The position numbers were made by a program, and so were the translations under genes. Below, one piece after another: positions 16,453 to 24,745 of a DNA stretch of 30,468 nucleotides. This DNA comes from an uncultured Bacillaceae bacterium (lineage in GTDB: Bacteria; Bacillota; Bacilli; Bacillales; Caldibacillaceae), in NCBI GenBank assembly GCA_937983015.1, contig CALKAK010000038.1, positions 1-30,468 of the forward strand, written 5' to 3'. The notes under the pieces were generated by a model. The model did no database searches. It was not told where the DNA came from and worked only from the letters and a program-made list of their open reading frames with translations. Position 1 is the first letter of the stretch, and each line of letters begins with the position of its first letter.

Positions 16453-16797
16453 GTGAAATACATGTATTTCCTTATCATTTATTCCATGGATGAATTGCGG
16501 ATCGTCGAAGAGCATGCCGGGATCAATCTCGTAGGTGCGGAAATCATCATCGATTCAACCGGGCATGAATTGTTCGACGATACGAATATCCAGAAAAGAG
16601 TAGACAAGAATTTATTCGTCTATATTAATTCCATCCGTCTTGGCGACCGACCTGTGCTATTTGCCAAGTTAGATGATAATAAGGCGATTATGGAAGGATA
16701 TGAAGCGGGCTGGGGAAAAAGCGTGGAACAGGGAGCGGATATGATACAGACGGATTGGCCGATCCTATTGGGGGAATCGATTATGAGAGAGAATTGA
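16453..16797 (+). pseudogene. C-terminal remnant of a glycerophosphodiester phosphodiesterase-like gene
   Basis: A 114-codon open frame from a GTG without a clear ribosome binding site. Its end, LDDNKAIMEGYEAGWGKSVEQGADMIQTDWPILL, resembles the C-terminus of GDPD-family proteins (GWG-x-L...G-x-D-x-IQTDWP). The catalytic N-terminal barrel, with its HRG and GIELD-type motifs, is absent, and the 211 bases upstream contain no recognisable piece of it. I read this as a truncated, probably inactive gene. A small independent protein cannot be excluded. Confidence 0.6.
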
Positions 16798-16927
16798 AAG
16801 GACATGGCGAGGGCTTTCGGATACATATTATCGTTTGTGTGTGCCACTTTATGCAACAAAATTATGACGGAAAAATTTTTAGCCTATTTAGTGTGGGGAA
16901 AGAGAAAACAACTGATCATTTCCATAT

Positions 16928-16985
16928 ATGAGCACATGATTACGGGGTGGAGATCCGTCCCGTAGAAATCGTGTGCTCATTTTCA
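16928..16985 (+). terminator. large hairpin, probable terminator
   Basis: ATGAGCACATGAT (16928-16940) pairs with ATCGTGTGCTCAT (16968-16980) over 13 bp. Beyond a small bulge, TACGGG pairs with CCCGTA. TTTTCATTT follows. It lies about 130 nt after the GDPD remnant. Confidence 0.65.
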
Positions 16986-17121
16986 TTTGCCGAAATAACG
17001 ATCAATACGGAACCACATCAGGATTTAATTATGAGGTGAAGAAAAAGGCACTCATTATCCAATTTATTGATACAGACTTTTCAAGATATGCGAGCTGGTC
17101 TTATTTCCCTGTAACAACCGT

Positions 17122-17151
17122 TTGCTCAAATGTTATTTTTCATGATATAAG
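17122..17151 (+). promoter_or_regulatory. possible promoter of the dus gene
   Basis: TTGCTC (17122-17127), 18-nt spacer, TATAAG (17146-17151), about 80 nt before the gene. Confidence 0.4.
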
Positions 17152-17237
17152 TATATAGGATAACAATCTTACGTTCGAATAAAAATGAAGATAATAAATT
17201 GTGATTTCGTTTCAATATAGGAGGAACTGGGAAGAAA

Positions 17238-18230
17238 ATGAAGAGAAATTTCTGGCGTGAATTGCCACGACCATTTTTTATACTCGCACCGATGGAAGAT
17301 GTCACCGATGTAGTGTTTCGTCATGTGATTGCAAAAGCGGCACGACCTGATGTGTTTTATACGGAGTTCACGAACACGGTAAGCTTCTGCCATCCTGATG
17401 GCCATCAAAGTGTTCGGGGACGTTTATTATATACAGAAGATGAGCAACCGATCGTCGGACATATCTGGGGCGATGAACCGGAATATTTCCGGCAAACGAG
17501 CATTGGACTTGCAGAAATGGGCTTCAGTGGTGTGGATATCAATATGGGCTGCCCGGCACCGAATGTGGCACCGAAGGGGAAGGGAGCCGGTCTCATTCGC
17601 CGGCCGGAAGTTGCCGCTAAGGTGATCCAGGCGGCCAAAGCAGGTGGATTACCCGTAAGTGTAAAGACGCGCTTGGGTTACACGAGGGTGGATGAATGGA
17701 AAGAATGGCTTACCCATTTATTAAAACAGGATATTGACCATCTTGCCGTTCATCTCCGAACGAAAAAGGAAATGAGTAAAGTTCCTGCCCACTGGGAATT
17801 GATTCCGGAGATCAAAAAATTGCGTGATGAAATCGCTCCAGATACTTTACTGACGATTAACGGTGATATCCCGGATCGGCAAACGGGTTTGGAACTGGCG
17901 GAAAAATACGGGGTGGACGGTGTTATGATTGGGCGGGGAGTATTTAAAAATCCCTTCGCCTTTGAAAAAGAACCGCGGGAACATACCCCTAAAGAATTGC
18001 TCGATCTATTGCGGTACCATCTTGATCTATTCGATCATTATTCGCAAGAGTTAAATCCCCGTCCATTCAAAACTTTGCATCGGTTTTTTAAGATTTATAT
18101 CCGTGATTTCCGTGGAGCGAGTGAATTACGTACCCAATTAATGAATACAGAATCCACGGATGAGGTACGGAGGATGTTGGATGAATTCGAAAGGGAACAT
18201 ATACATGTTCTGACACAAGTAGTGGAATAA
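17238..18230 (+). CDS. tRNA-dihydrouridine synthase family protein
   Basis: 330 aa FMN enzyme that reduces uridines in tRNA to dihydrouridine. The N-terminal FILAPMEDVTD (residues 14-24) and VDINMGCPAPNVAPKGKGAGLI with catalytic Cys105 are clear. VKTRLG and the phosphate-binding GVDGVMIGRGVFKNPFAF follow, then a helical C-terminal domain. The usual GRTRxQxYxGxADW block is changed to LRTKKEMSKVPAHW, so this is a divergent branch rather than the common DusB-type paralogue of Bacillus. ATG 17238 follows AGGAGG at a rather long distance (13 nt), with GGGAAG nearer. A terminator follows at 18385. Confidence 0.9.
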   Translation: MKRNFWRELPRPFFILAPMEDVTDVVFRHVIAKAARPDVFYTEFTNTVSFCHPDGHQSVRGRLLYTEDEQPIVGHIWGDEPEYFRQTSIGLAEMGFSGVDINMGCPAPNVAPKGKGAGLIRRPEVAAKVIQAAKAGGLPVSVKTRLGYTRVDEWKEWLTHLLKQDIDHLAVHLRTKKEMSKVPAHWELIPEIKKLRDEIAPDTLLTINGDIPDRQTGLELAEKYGVDGVMIGRGVFKNPFAFEKEPREHTPKELLDLLRYHLDLFDHYSQELNPRPFKTLHRFFKIYIRDFRGASELRTQLMNTESTDEVRRMLDEFEREHIHVLTQVVE

Positions 18231-18384
18231 AAGATGTTTGTGGAGCGGAAGACGAAATGGGATGTTATTTTTCCGTCCTCCCGGAAGAATGATTGCAGAT
18301 ACACACACCTACTGAAAATGCTTTGGAAGTTTACCGATGATTTCACAAGAGCGTACAAAAACTAAATCCTTCAGATTAATCGAT

Positions 18385-18432
18385 AACGGGCACAAATCAA
18401 CTGGGAAACAGTAAAAGTGCCCGTTTATTTTT
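18385..18432 (+). terminator. terminator after dus
   Basis: AACGGGCAC (18385-18393) pairs with GTGCCCGTT (18417-18425). The loop contains a small inner CTG/CAG pairing, and TTTATTTTTT follows. Confidence 0.8.
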
Positions 18433-18470
18433 TGGCTTTATTTCATTAAACCTTTGTGTGTATTCCATGA

Positions 18471-19085
18471 TTAATTGGCTAACATTTTTGCAAGTGGACC
18501 GTTATCATTGATGACATCTTCAAGTTCGTAAACGGATATCGGAAACATTGGAAACCCATACACATACGGTGTAATTTCATAGAGCTGAAAATAGATGACG
18601 AGAGTTTTGTCGGCGATATAAAAATCTTGATCCGGCCGAATTTTGACGAAGTCCGTTATTAAGGGGATATTCCGTTCTGAGATTTGCTTGAGAATTTGTG
18701 TTGATAAACGAGCGATATAATGACTTCCAGTTTTAAATAATTGATTCAATGTGTATTTTTGTCCGGTCGCAAGATCGAAAGTCAAAGAACTTAGATACGT
18801 CATGCCGTGGGCAGCCTGTTCGTGATACGTATAATTTGCTAATGTGAGACTCAAAATATTGCGCTGGTTATTCTTTATTTCATATGTTCCGAGCATTTCC
18901 ACGACGGAATCGGGTCTTTCGGCGGCTTGTTTTTGTATCAGTGATTGGATTTCCCAGGCGATCGCTTGGTTGATCAAGTATTGGACGACAGGGTTTTTCA
19001 AATGGAAAATTTGCGGATAGTAGATCGTTTGATTTGGTCCTAAACGAATAACCTGGGTAACTATTTGTACAGGAAAATCGGGCAT
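18471..19085 (-). CDS. DUF3298/DUF4163-type protein
   Basis: 204 aa, soluble, no signal peptide or membrane helix from this start. The sequence has the pattern of the domain seen in RsiV and PdaC: conserved start QVIRLGPNQTIYYPQIFHLKN, then the helix VQYLINQAIAWEIQSLI, then AAHGMTYLSSLTFDLATGQKYTLNQLF, then FYIADKTLVIYFQLYEITPYVYGFPMFPISVYEL. Start is ATG 19085 behind AAAAGGAGG; the frame extends far upstream to 19355 but that part has no coding character. It stands alone, convergent with dus. A peptidoglycan or lysozyme-sensing role is known for relatives; nothing here confirms it. Confidence 0.78.
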   Translation of the reverse strand: MPDFPVQIVTQVIRLGPNQTIYYPQIFHLKNPVVQYLINQAIAWEIQSLIQKQAAERPDSVVEMLGTYEIKNNQRNILSLTLANYTYHEQAAHGMTYLSSLTFDLATGQKYTLNQLFKTGSHYIARLSTQILKQISERNIPLITDFVKIRPDQDFYIADKTLVIYFQLYEITPYVYGFPMFPISVYELEDVINDNGPLAKMLAN

Positions 19086-19509
19086 AAGCCAACCTCCTTT
19101 TTGCTTCATCCTATTCCTTAGGGAAAAAGAGGGTGAAAGGATGGAAAAGAAAAATATTGAGAGAAAATATGGTAATTGAACAAGTGTTTTAACACGGATG
19201 ATGCATGATTTGTTAGGGGGCTTGTGTTTTGGAGCGGTAGTATTAAAACCCATACGTTCTAACTCAAATTGCGAAATAATACTTTTTAAAGTATAAATTT
19301 CATGGTTCTGGAAACTAGGGTAGGCGGAATTTTTTAATGAATCTAGAACAATCAAACCGTAGCTTGTTCTACGCTTGAGCGAAACAGAAAATTTTCCTGC
19401 TAAAATGTTTCATAACTAAAAATGTTTTATTTGCATTTTGTTCATATCTCGAATATAATTAATTTGAAATTGAAATATACGAATAAAAAATATAAGAAAG
19501 GTGATCAAG
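19086..19509. other. divergent intergenic region
   Basis: No supported gene in 424 bases. It holds the promoter at 19431-19459 and a perfect 8-bp inverted repeat TAGAACAA (19344-19351) / TTGTTCTA (19364-19371) with a 12-nt spacer, which could be an operator. Confidence 0.6.
19431..19459 (+). promoter_or_regulatory. promoter of the FMN reductase gene
   Basis: TTGCAT (19431-19436), 17-nt spacer and a perfect TATAAT (19454-19459). Confidence 0.75.
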
Positions 19510-20061
19510 ATGGTAAAAGTAGGTGTTATTGTCGGAAGTCTTCGTAAAAATTCTTTTTCTAAACAGGTAGCTGATAATGTTGTGACATTGTTCCCGGAAG
19601 GCTATGAAACCGAATTTATCGAAATCGGCCATTTACCTTTGTTTAACCAGGATTATGAAGGAGATCTCGGTACACCACAAGAATACACGGATTTCCGTAA
19701 TAAAATTAAAGAATTGGATGCCGTTTTATTCGTAACACCGGAATACAACCGTTCCATTCCAGCTGTATTAAAAAACGCTCTGGATGTCGCTTCCCGTCCG
19801 TATGGTCAAAACGTTTGGGCTGGAAAACCGGCAGCGATCATTTCTCAATCTCCAGGTGCAATCGCAGGTTTTGGTGCGAACCATCATTTACGTCAAGTTC
19901 TTGCCTTCCTCGATATGCCAGTCGTCCAGCAACCAGAGGTCTATCTCAGCGAAGTACATACATTGCTGGATGAAAACGGCAAATTAAAAGAAGATACTAT
20001 GAAATTCTTGCAAACCTTCATCGATAAATTTGTCGAATTGATTAAAAAACATCGAGCATAA
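19510..20061 (+). CDS. NADPH-dependent FMN reductase (flavodoxin-like fold)
   Basis: 183 aa. The phosphate-binding GSLRKNSFSKQVADNV at residues 9-24, TPEYNRSIPAVLKNALD near 78-94, and SQSPGAIAGFGANHHLRQVL near 115-134 are the hallmarks of the NADPH-dependent FMN reductase / quinone or chromate reductase family. These enzymes carry two-electron reductions of quinones, azo dyes or metals. ATG 19510 behind GAAAGGTGATC. A single-gene unit: own promoter upstream and a terminator at 20080-20115. The physiological substrate is unknown. Confidence 0.92.
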   Translation: MVKVGVIVGSLRKNSFSKQVADNVVTLFPEGYETEFIEIGHLPLFNQDYEGDLGTPQEYTDFRNKIKELDAVLFVTPEYNRSIPAVLKNALDVASRPYGQNVWAGKPAAIISQSPGAIAGFGANHHLRQVLAFLDMPVVQQPEVYLSEVHTLLDENGKLKEDTMKFLQTFIDKFVELIKKHRA

Positions 20062-20079
20062 TGATTGATTTCATGTAGT

Positions 20080-20115
20080 GCCCCTTTGGAAGCTGTTCTA
20101 AAGGGGCTTTCAATT
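20080..20115 (+). terminator. terminator of the FMN reductase gene
   Basis: GCCCCTTT (20080-20087) pairs with AAAGGGGC (20100-20107) across 12 nt, followed by TTTCAATTT. Confidence 0.75.
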
Positions 20116-20200
20116 TGAAATTTTTTTACTTTTTGACTACTTGATCTATTTCCATTCTAGAAATATATTGAATTTGAAAAAAGAAAGGGAGGGGAGCGTA

Positions 20201-20848
20201 ATGAAAATCGGAATAATCGGTGCGACTGGGAATGCGGGAAGGGATATTTATAAAGAAGCGGTGAAACGCGGTCATGATGTTACAGCAATCGTGCGCAATA
20301 AACAAAAAGCGATCGATCTTTTCGGAGATGAAGCAAAAATTTTGGAAAAAGATGCCTTTGCCTTAACTAGGGAGGATCTGGCTGATTTTGATGTGATTGT
20401 GAATGCCTTTGCAACCGAACCACAAAAAGCTTACTTACATGTGGATTTAACGACGAGGTTAATTGCCATGTTCCGTGAGACGACAAAACCCCGGCTTTTC
20501 TTCATCCTCGGAGCGGGGAGTTTAAAAACCGGGGATGATGGTCATTTATTTGTGGAAGATATTCGGAAGATGCCGGGGAGCGAGGCGTGGGTTTCGATTC
20601 CGGAAAATCAATTGAAGCAGTTGAACTTTTTACGGGATGTCGATAATGTCAACTGGGTAGGAGTTTCCCCTTCGGCTGTTTTTGAGCCGGGAGAAAATAA
20701 AGGCGTCGTTTTAGGAAAAGACGAATTGCTAAAAGCAGAAGATGGCTCATCGCATACAACAACCGGTACGATGGCGGTTGCAGTCCTCGATGAAATCGAA
20801 AATCCCCAGTTCCACCAAGAACGGTTTACGGTAAGGGATAAAAACTAA
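20201..20848 (+). CDS. NAD(P)H-binding atypical short-chain dehydrogenase-like protein
   Basis: 215 aa. It opens with the dinucleotide-binding GIIGATGNAGRDIYKEAVKRGHDVTAIVRN (G-x-x-G-x-x-G type), followed by DVIVNAF and FFILGAGSL. The extent fits the NAD(P)H-binding domain family (atypical SDR). Start is ATG 20201 behind AAAGGGAGGGGAG; the frame is open to 20141 without a better site. It lies about 140 nt after the FMN reductase gene and beyond its terminator. A redox or quinone-related role is a weak inference from the neighbour. Confidence 0.88.
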   Translation: MKIGIIGATGNAGRDIYKEAVKRGHDVTAIVRNKQKAIDLFGDEAKILEKDAFALTREDLADFDVIVNAFATEPQKAYLHVDLTTRLIAMFRETTKPRLFFILGAGSLKTGDDGHLFVEDIRKMPGSEAWVSIPENQLKQLNFLRDVDNVNWVGVSPSAVFEPGENKGVVLGKDELLKAEDGSSHTTTGTMAVAVLDEIENPQFHQERFTVRDKN

Positions 20849-21253
20849 CTTGGCCGAATGTGAATTATTGATCGGAATATTATCTTGTTGACGAAAAATG
20901 CCACATTTATGGAATATGACAGGGAGCGGTCAAACCATCCGCTCCTTAAATGAATCATAAAATTGTAATGAGATTTGTCATTATTTTTGGCGAAAAAAAA
21001 TTCCGGTAAAACAAGAATGCAGTTTCAACTGTCTTTTTGCATGCTGTCCATCATATTTCTGTTTTCTCAACCGGTTCGCCGTTCTTATCCAAGATGATGA
21101 TATAATTTTTAGCGGCTTATGTTTTGAATGAATTTATAAAAACCGCCTGGCTTTTATATCAGGCGGTTTTGTTATTGATGAGTATTATGTTTTTGAAGCA
21201 AAAGGAACTGCAAAATTTACATTTACACCCTTTTATGATTTATCGCATATCGT
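20849..21253. other. convergent intergenic region
   Basis: No supported gene in 405 bases. It contains a weak hairpin (GGAGCGG 20923-20929 with CCGCTCC 20939-20945) that may end the NAD(P)-binding gene, and the strong bidirectional terminator at 21139-21170. Confidence 0.6.
21139..21170. terminator. bidirectional terminator between convergent genes
   Basis: AAAACCGCCTG (21139-21149) and CAGGCGGTTTT (21160-21170) form a perfect 11-bp stem with a 10-nt loop, with A/T-rich tails on both sides. Confidence 0.85.
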
Positions 21254-22630
21254 TTAATCTTTTTCATCGACAGGTTCTACCAACGTTTTTCCGATCAACA
21301 AGCCCGAGTCGGCAAGGGCGAGAAAGCCGACAATCGCTAAAATCCAGAAAATATTGTGTAAACTTGCCGCCAGCATCGCACCTGAAAGGTTATCGGTGAG
21401 CCATACTCCAGATACACTGATTCCGATCGCTTGCCCGAGACTGCGCATCAAACCGAGCACTCCCATGGCACTTCCCCGGCGTTTCCAGACAACGGCAGAC
21501 TGGACAACAACGGTAAATAATGTAAAAGTAAGCCCGAATCCAACACCCAAAATCCCCGTTATAACCATGATCCAGAAAACAACGGTATCTATTTGTAAAA
21601 ATAACAGTCCAATACAACCCAGCACCACGATCAAGGTTCCTAATATGGCAATAAAAGCAATCGAAGTTTTTCTTAGCAATCGATTGGTGAGAAAGGATCC
21701 GAAAATCCATGTTAAAGATAATGGGAAGACCGCGATTCCGGAAAGAGTAGCTGATCGATGATTAACACCCTGGACCCATAAAGGTATAAAGAAGGTTACG
21801 ACAACAAGAATAAAGCCAAGGGAAAATGAAGCGAAATAAGAAACATTAATAAAGCGATTTTTAAATAATGAAAGCGAGACCATCGGTTCCTTCATTTTTG
21901 TTTCAATCCATAAAAAAAGACTGAAGAATAAAATCGCAATGATCAGACATCCTGCTAAAAGACTATTAAACTGTTTGTTTTTCACGAGTTCAAGACTGTA
22001 TAAAAAAGCGGTCATACATATAGTAAAGGCGATAATTCCCGGGAAATCGATGGACCGTTTTTTCTTGGTGATCTGTTCATGCAAAGCTCTATGCATGATA
22101 ATTAGGGATGTGACGCCAAAAGGAAGATTCATGAAAAAGATCCAGTGCCAGGTGAAGGTATCAACGATAAAACCACCCGCGAGAGGTCCGAGGATACCGG
22201 AAATACCCCAGACGGTGTTAATCCACCCCTGTATTTTCGCTCTTTCTTCGAGAGTGAATATATCCCCGATAATGGTCATCGGAATGGATACGAGCCCACC
22301 AGCACCGATCCCTTGAATCAACCGGAAGAAAATGAGCTGTTGCATGTTCTGAGAAAGCCCACAAGATATGGATCCTATTAAAAAGATAAGAACGCTTAAT
22401 TGAAACATTGGCTTTCGCCCGTATAAATCAGCTAATTTACCCTGGATCGCCGAACTCAGGACGGTAGCCAATAAATATACGGAAATCACCCAGGAATATA
22501 GATGGTTTCCTCCTAAATCTTGCACGATTTTCGGCATAGCAGTGCTGACGATCGTGCCCTCAATCGCAGTTAGGAAAGTAGCGATGATGATCGCGATATT
22601 AACGAGCTCAGGTTTTGTTTTCCCCGTCAT
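21254..22630 (-). CDS. MFS multidrug transporter, DHA2 (EmrB/QacA) type
   Basis: 458 aa with many hydrophobic segments. The N-terminus AIEGTIVSTAMPKIVQDLGG is the standard opening of DHA2 pumps. Next come GKLADLYGRKPMF (loop 2/3 motif), RLIQGIGAGGLVSIPMTIIGD, and GISGILGPLAGGFIVDTFTWHWIFFMNLPFG with the antiporter motif C. ATG 22630 follows GAGGAGAAACG, and the promoter at 22664-22693 gives a short leader. Drug efflux is the family role; the substrate is not predictable. It is divergent from the azole-peptide cluster, so a role in export or self-protection for that product is possible but unproven. Confidence 0.9.
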   Translation of the reverse strand: MTGKTKPELVNIAIIIATFLTAIEGTIVSTAMPKIVQDLGGNHLYSWVISVYLLATVLSSAIQGKLADLYGRKPMFQLSVLIFLIGSISCGLSQNMQQLIFFRLIQGIGAGGLVSIPMTIIGDIFTLEERAKIQGWINTVWGISGILGPLAGGFIVDTFTWHWIFFMNLPFGVTSLIIMHRALHEQITKKKRSIDFPGIIAFTICMTAFLYSLELVKNKQFNSLLAGCLIIAILFFSLFLWIETKMKEPMVSLSLFKNRFINVSYFASFSLGFILVVVTFFIPLWVQGVNHRSATLSGIAVFPLSLTWIFGSFLTNRLLRKTSIAFIAILGTLIVVLGCIGLLFLQIDTVVFWIMVITGILGVGFGLTFTLFTVVVQSAVVWKRRGSAMGVLGLMRSLGQAIGISVSGVWLTDNLSGAMLAASLHNIFWILAIVGFLALADSGLLIGKTLVEPVDEKD

Positions 22631-22663
22631 CGTTTCTCCTCAAAAAATATTTTATCGAATTCT

Positions 22664-22693
22664 ATTATAAGCTGATTAATCGGGAATAAACAA
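22664..22693 (-). promoter_or_regulatory. promoter of the DHA2 MFS gene
   Basis: Minus strand: TTGTTT (22693-22688), 18-nt spacer, perfect TATAAT (22669-22664). Predicted leader about 25-30 nt. Confidence 0.65.
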
Positions 22694-22784
22694 TCTTGTA
22701 AAAATTACAGGAAAATAATCCTTTGTTAATTTGATATTTGAGAGATTTTAAAATTGTGAGAGGTTAACATAAATTAAAAAGAAG

Positions 22785-22831
22785 TGCGAGTGGCAAGGAG
22801 TAAATTTCCTCCATAACCGCTCGCATTTTTT
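22785..22831. terminator. terminator-like hairpin between divergent genes
   Basis: TGCGAGTGG (22785-22793) pairs with CCGCTCGCA (22817-22825) with one wobble, and an inner GGAG/CTCC pairing is possible. Six T follow on the + strand and CTTCTTTTT on the minus strand. No gene on either side explains it. Confidence 0.65.
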
Positions 22832-22836
22832 GTTAA

Positions 22837-22855
22837 TGGTCCTAAAATAGGACCA
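22837..22855. repeat. perfect short hairpin
   Basis: TGGTCCT and AGGACCA form a perfect 7-bp stem with loop AAAAT, directly behind the hairpin at 22785-22831. A role is unknown; a paired terminator or an operator are possible. Confidence 0.5.
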
Positions 22856-23161
22856 CTTTCTTATTCTAGTAGATTACGGGTTAGTTCCATCATCTTAAAA
22901 TTCCTGTGGGCTTTTAATCAAATGGTAAAGATTCATCTACAGCAAGAGTCATCTCCAGCAGCTATGTGTTTGTAGAAATAAAAACATTTTTCTTGAAATT
23001 ATGACCGGGAAATCGACTGTTAAAAAAATTTTAGTTTACCAGGCTCTGTAAAAAAAGTTACATTCTTTTATCACTCCATTCATTTCTTTAAAAGTTTTAA
23101 AAAAAAACATGGGATGTTATGACTAAAGGTTAGAAATGAAATTTTAATTTAATTGTCCTAT

Positions 23162-23189
23162 TTAACTTATTATTGGGATTATTTATACT
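23162..23189 (+). promoter_or_regulatory. putative promoter of the azole-peptide cluster
   Basis: TTAACT (23162-23167), 16-nt spacer, TATACT (23184-23189, 5 of 6). The leader would be about 110 nt. It is the best candidate in the gap, but the region is AT-rich. Confidence 0.5.
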
Positions 23190-23307
23190 AGTTTTGAAAT
23201 AACTACGAGAAATGACCAATACCTTATTTGAGTAGAAAGAAAATAGCGACATCTTTTAATGAGGGATTTACTTTTTTTTCGATTGAATGATAGGGAGGCA
23301 TATTCAT

Positions 23308-23832
23308 ATGATACGGCGTGAATTAGAGGTTGTAGAGTGTGGAGCGATCATATTTGAACATCTCCTTCGCTTTCGGAAAGAAATCGATAATCCACTAGTA
23401 ATAAAGAAAGACATGGATCTATTAATCAAACGTTTAAAAAAGAAAGGTTATTATCATACAAATCGGGTGATCACGAGAGTACTTGAAAAGGATTCCCGAA
23501 AAAAGACCATCAAACTGGAAATTATCGTCCCCGTTGTAAAAGATAAGGATCTTATGGATTTTATCGCGGAATATCCCCAGTACGAATATGTAGAAAAATA
23601 TATAATGCCCGAGAGTATAAAAATTTCTATTGCTAATGATCCGGAGCAATTTCAACAGGCGGTACAAAAATTTACTGAATACGCGAAATTAAACGATCAA
23701 GAGAAATTAGATTTACAAAAAAACCACATTATAGAAATCGCAAAAATCGATTTAAACGGAAACGTCGTGGCTTTCGACCTACACATGGAAAAAATAAGCA
23801 AGGAGGAAGCAAGCCATGCTTCAGTTGAATAA
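23308..23832 (+). CDS. unrecognised first protein of the azole-peptide cluster
   Basis: 174 aa, acidic/basic mixed, soluble, no signal peptide. I do not firmly recognise it. The alternation of beta strands and helices, with TIKLEIIVPVVKD and NVVAFDLHMEK, faintly recalls GyrI-like effector-binding or DUF5085-type proteins; this is a weak impression only. Start is ATG 23308 behind AGGGAGG with a 9-nt gap, in preference to the in-frame ATG 23287. It overlaps the E1-like gene by 17 nt, so the two are translationally coupled, which supports a role in making, sensing or resisting the peptide. Confidence 0.75.
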   Translation: MIRRELEVVECGAIIFEHLLRFRKEIDNPLVIKKDMDLLIKRLKKKGYYHTNRVITRVLEKDSRKKTIKLEIIVPVVKDKDLMDFIAEYPQYEYVEKYIMPESIKISIANDPEQFQQAVQKFTEYAKLNDQEKLDLQKNHIIEIAKIDLNGNVVAFDLHMEKISKEEASHASVE

Positions 23833-24730
23833 AACATTACAATATATCCGTAACTCACGATATGAATATCTTGTAAAAAGGGGAAGCATCTCTAACTATT
23901 CGTTTCATATCAAAGATGATGATAAAACGGGAATTCTTGAGGTGCTTTTTGAAGAGGTCGAATACCCGATTAGTGAAGAACAATTAAAAGAGCTGCTTCT
24001 TTCGAAAGGGAACCAGATCGAGTTAGAGAAAATCGAGGAAGTTTTAAACCAGTTAAAGGATGTAGAAATATTATATGAGTTAGGGTACGCTGGCGAGGAA
24101 AAGCTATCCTTATGTGTCATCAGTGGAGCGGAGCAGATCAATATAATTAAAAAAGTTTTGGATAATGAATATTATGCGGTTGATTACTATAGCTTGGAAA
24201 ATCTCACGGATTTAGAAATCGCTTATCTAGATCTTTATGATGAGGAACAAGCAGGGGAAATTTTTGCTAAGTATGATTTTGTTTTATATTTTAGTCACTA
24301 CTTTTCGCCAAGCACCCATTATCAATTAAACAAAATTTGTTTAGAACAGAATACGAAATTAATAATCGCGTATTTAGATGGTTATGAAGGCATTATTATT
24401 CCATTGCTTAATTTTGAACAGGTCGGTTGCTACAACGATTTTGAAATATTAAGAGAATCATCTTTCTATAATTTATTAGACTATCAAGTGATGAAGGAAC
24501 ATTTAAGTGAAAAAGACGTAACCGATCAGCAAATGAACCGGCTTCATTTTAATTTACTAGTGAATCAAACGATTTTGTTGTTGGAACGGTTTTCCCGTTA
24601 TACATCGATTAATTACTATGCGTATTCTCTTGATTTTGAACGAATGGTTTATACAAAAACACGTTTACTAAAGTTCCCGAAATGTCCAAGTTGCCAGGGT
24701 GATAAAAATCTCGTACATCCATTTTTATAA
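23816..24730 (+). CDS. E1-like cyclodehydratase partner protein (SagC/TOMM C-protein type)
   Basis: 304 aa. Residues ~15-90 look like the winged-helix leader-binding element found at the N-terminus of these proteins (LEVLFEEVEYPISEEQLKELL ... EEVLNQLKDVEILYEL). Residues ~95-290 fit the ThiF/E1-like part. The C-terminus FPKCPSCQGD carries a CxxC zinc half-site (C290, C293). The first half-site, normally CYxC, reads GCYNDFE (C205, D208 in place of the second Cys). In characterised systems this protein binds the precursor leader and delivers it to YcaO. ATG 23816 behind AGGAGG. YcaO is a separate gene here, as in streptolysin S clusters. Confidence 0.78.
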   Translation: MLQLNKTLQYIRNSRYEYLVKRGSISNYSFHIKDDDKTGILEVLFEEVEYPISEEQLKELLLSKGNQIELEKIEEVLNQLKDVEILYELGYAGEEKLSLCVISGAEQINIIKKVLDNEYYAVDYYSLENLTDLEIAYLDLYDEEQAGEIFAKYDFVLYFSHYFSPSTHYQLNKICLEQNTKLIIAYLDGYEGIIIPLLNFEQVGCYNDFEILRESSFYNLLDYQVMKEHLSEKDVTDQQMNRLHFNLLVNQTILLLERFSRYTSINYYAYSLDFERMVYTKTRLLKFPKCPSCQGDKNLVHPFL

Positions 24731-24745
24731 GCGAGGAGAAGGAAA

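Larger units (their letters stand above)
16798..17237. other. intergenic region between GDPD remnant and dus
   Basis: I see no convincing gene in these 440 bases. They hold the large hairpin at 16928-16980 and the possible dus promoter at 17122-17151. Confidence 0.6.
22631..23307. other. long AT-rich intergenic region ahead of the azole-peptide cluster
   Basis: 677 bases without a supported gene. It holds the divergent MFS promoter (22664-22693), two hairpins (22785-22831 and 22837-22855) and the cluster promoter (23162-23189). Two tiny frames of 16-17 codons (from 22922 and about 23001) lack binding sites and were not called. Confidence 0.6.

Noticed and set aside
19086..19355. N-terminal extension of the DUF3298-type protein
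   Set aside because: No binding site at the far start and no coding character; the ATG at 19085 follows AAAAGGAGG.
22922..23052. Two tiny frames (17 and 16 codons) as possible extra precursor peptides
   Set aside because: Neither has a ribosome binding site, a Cys/Ser/Thr-rich core or a PGG-like junction.
22837..23307. Riboswitch, T-box or CRISPR-like structure ahead of the azole-peptide cluster
   Set aside because: Read for conserved T-box bases, regular repeats and riboswitch cores; none found beyond two simple hairpins.
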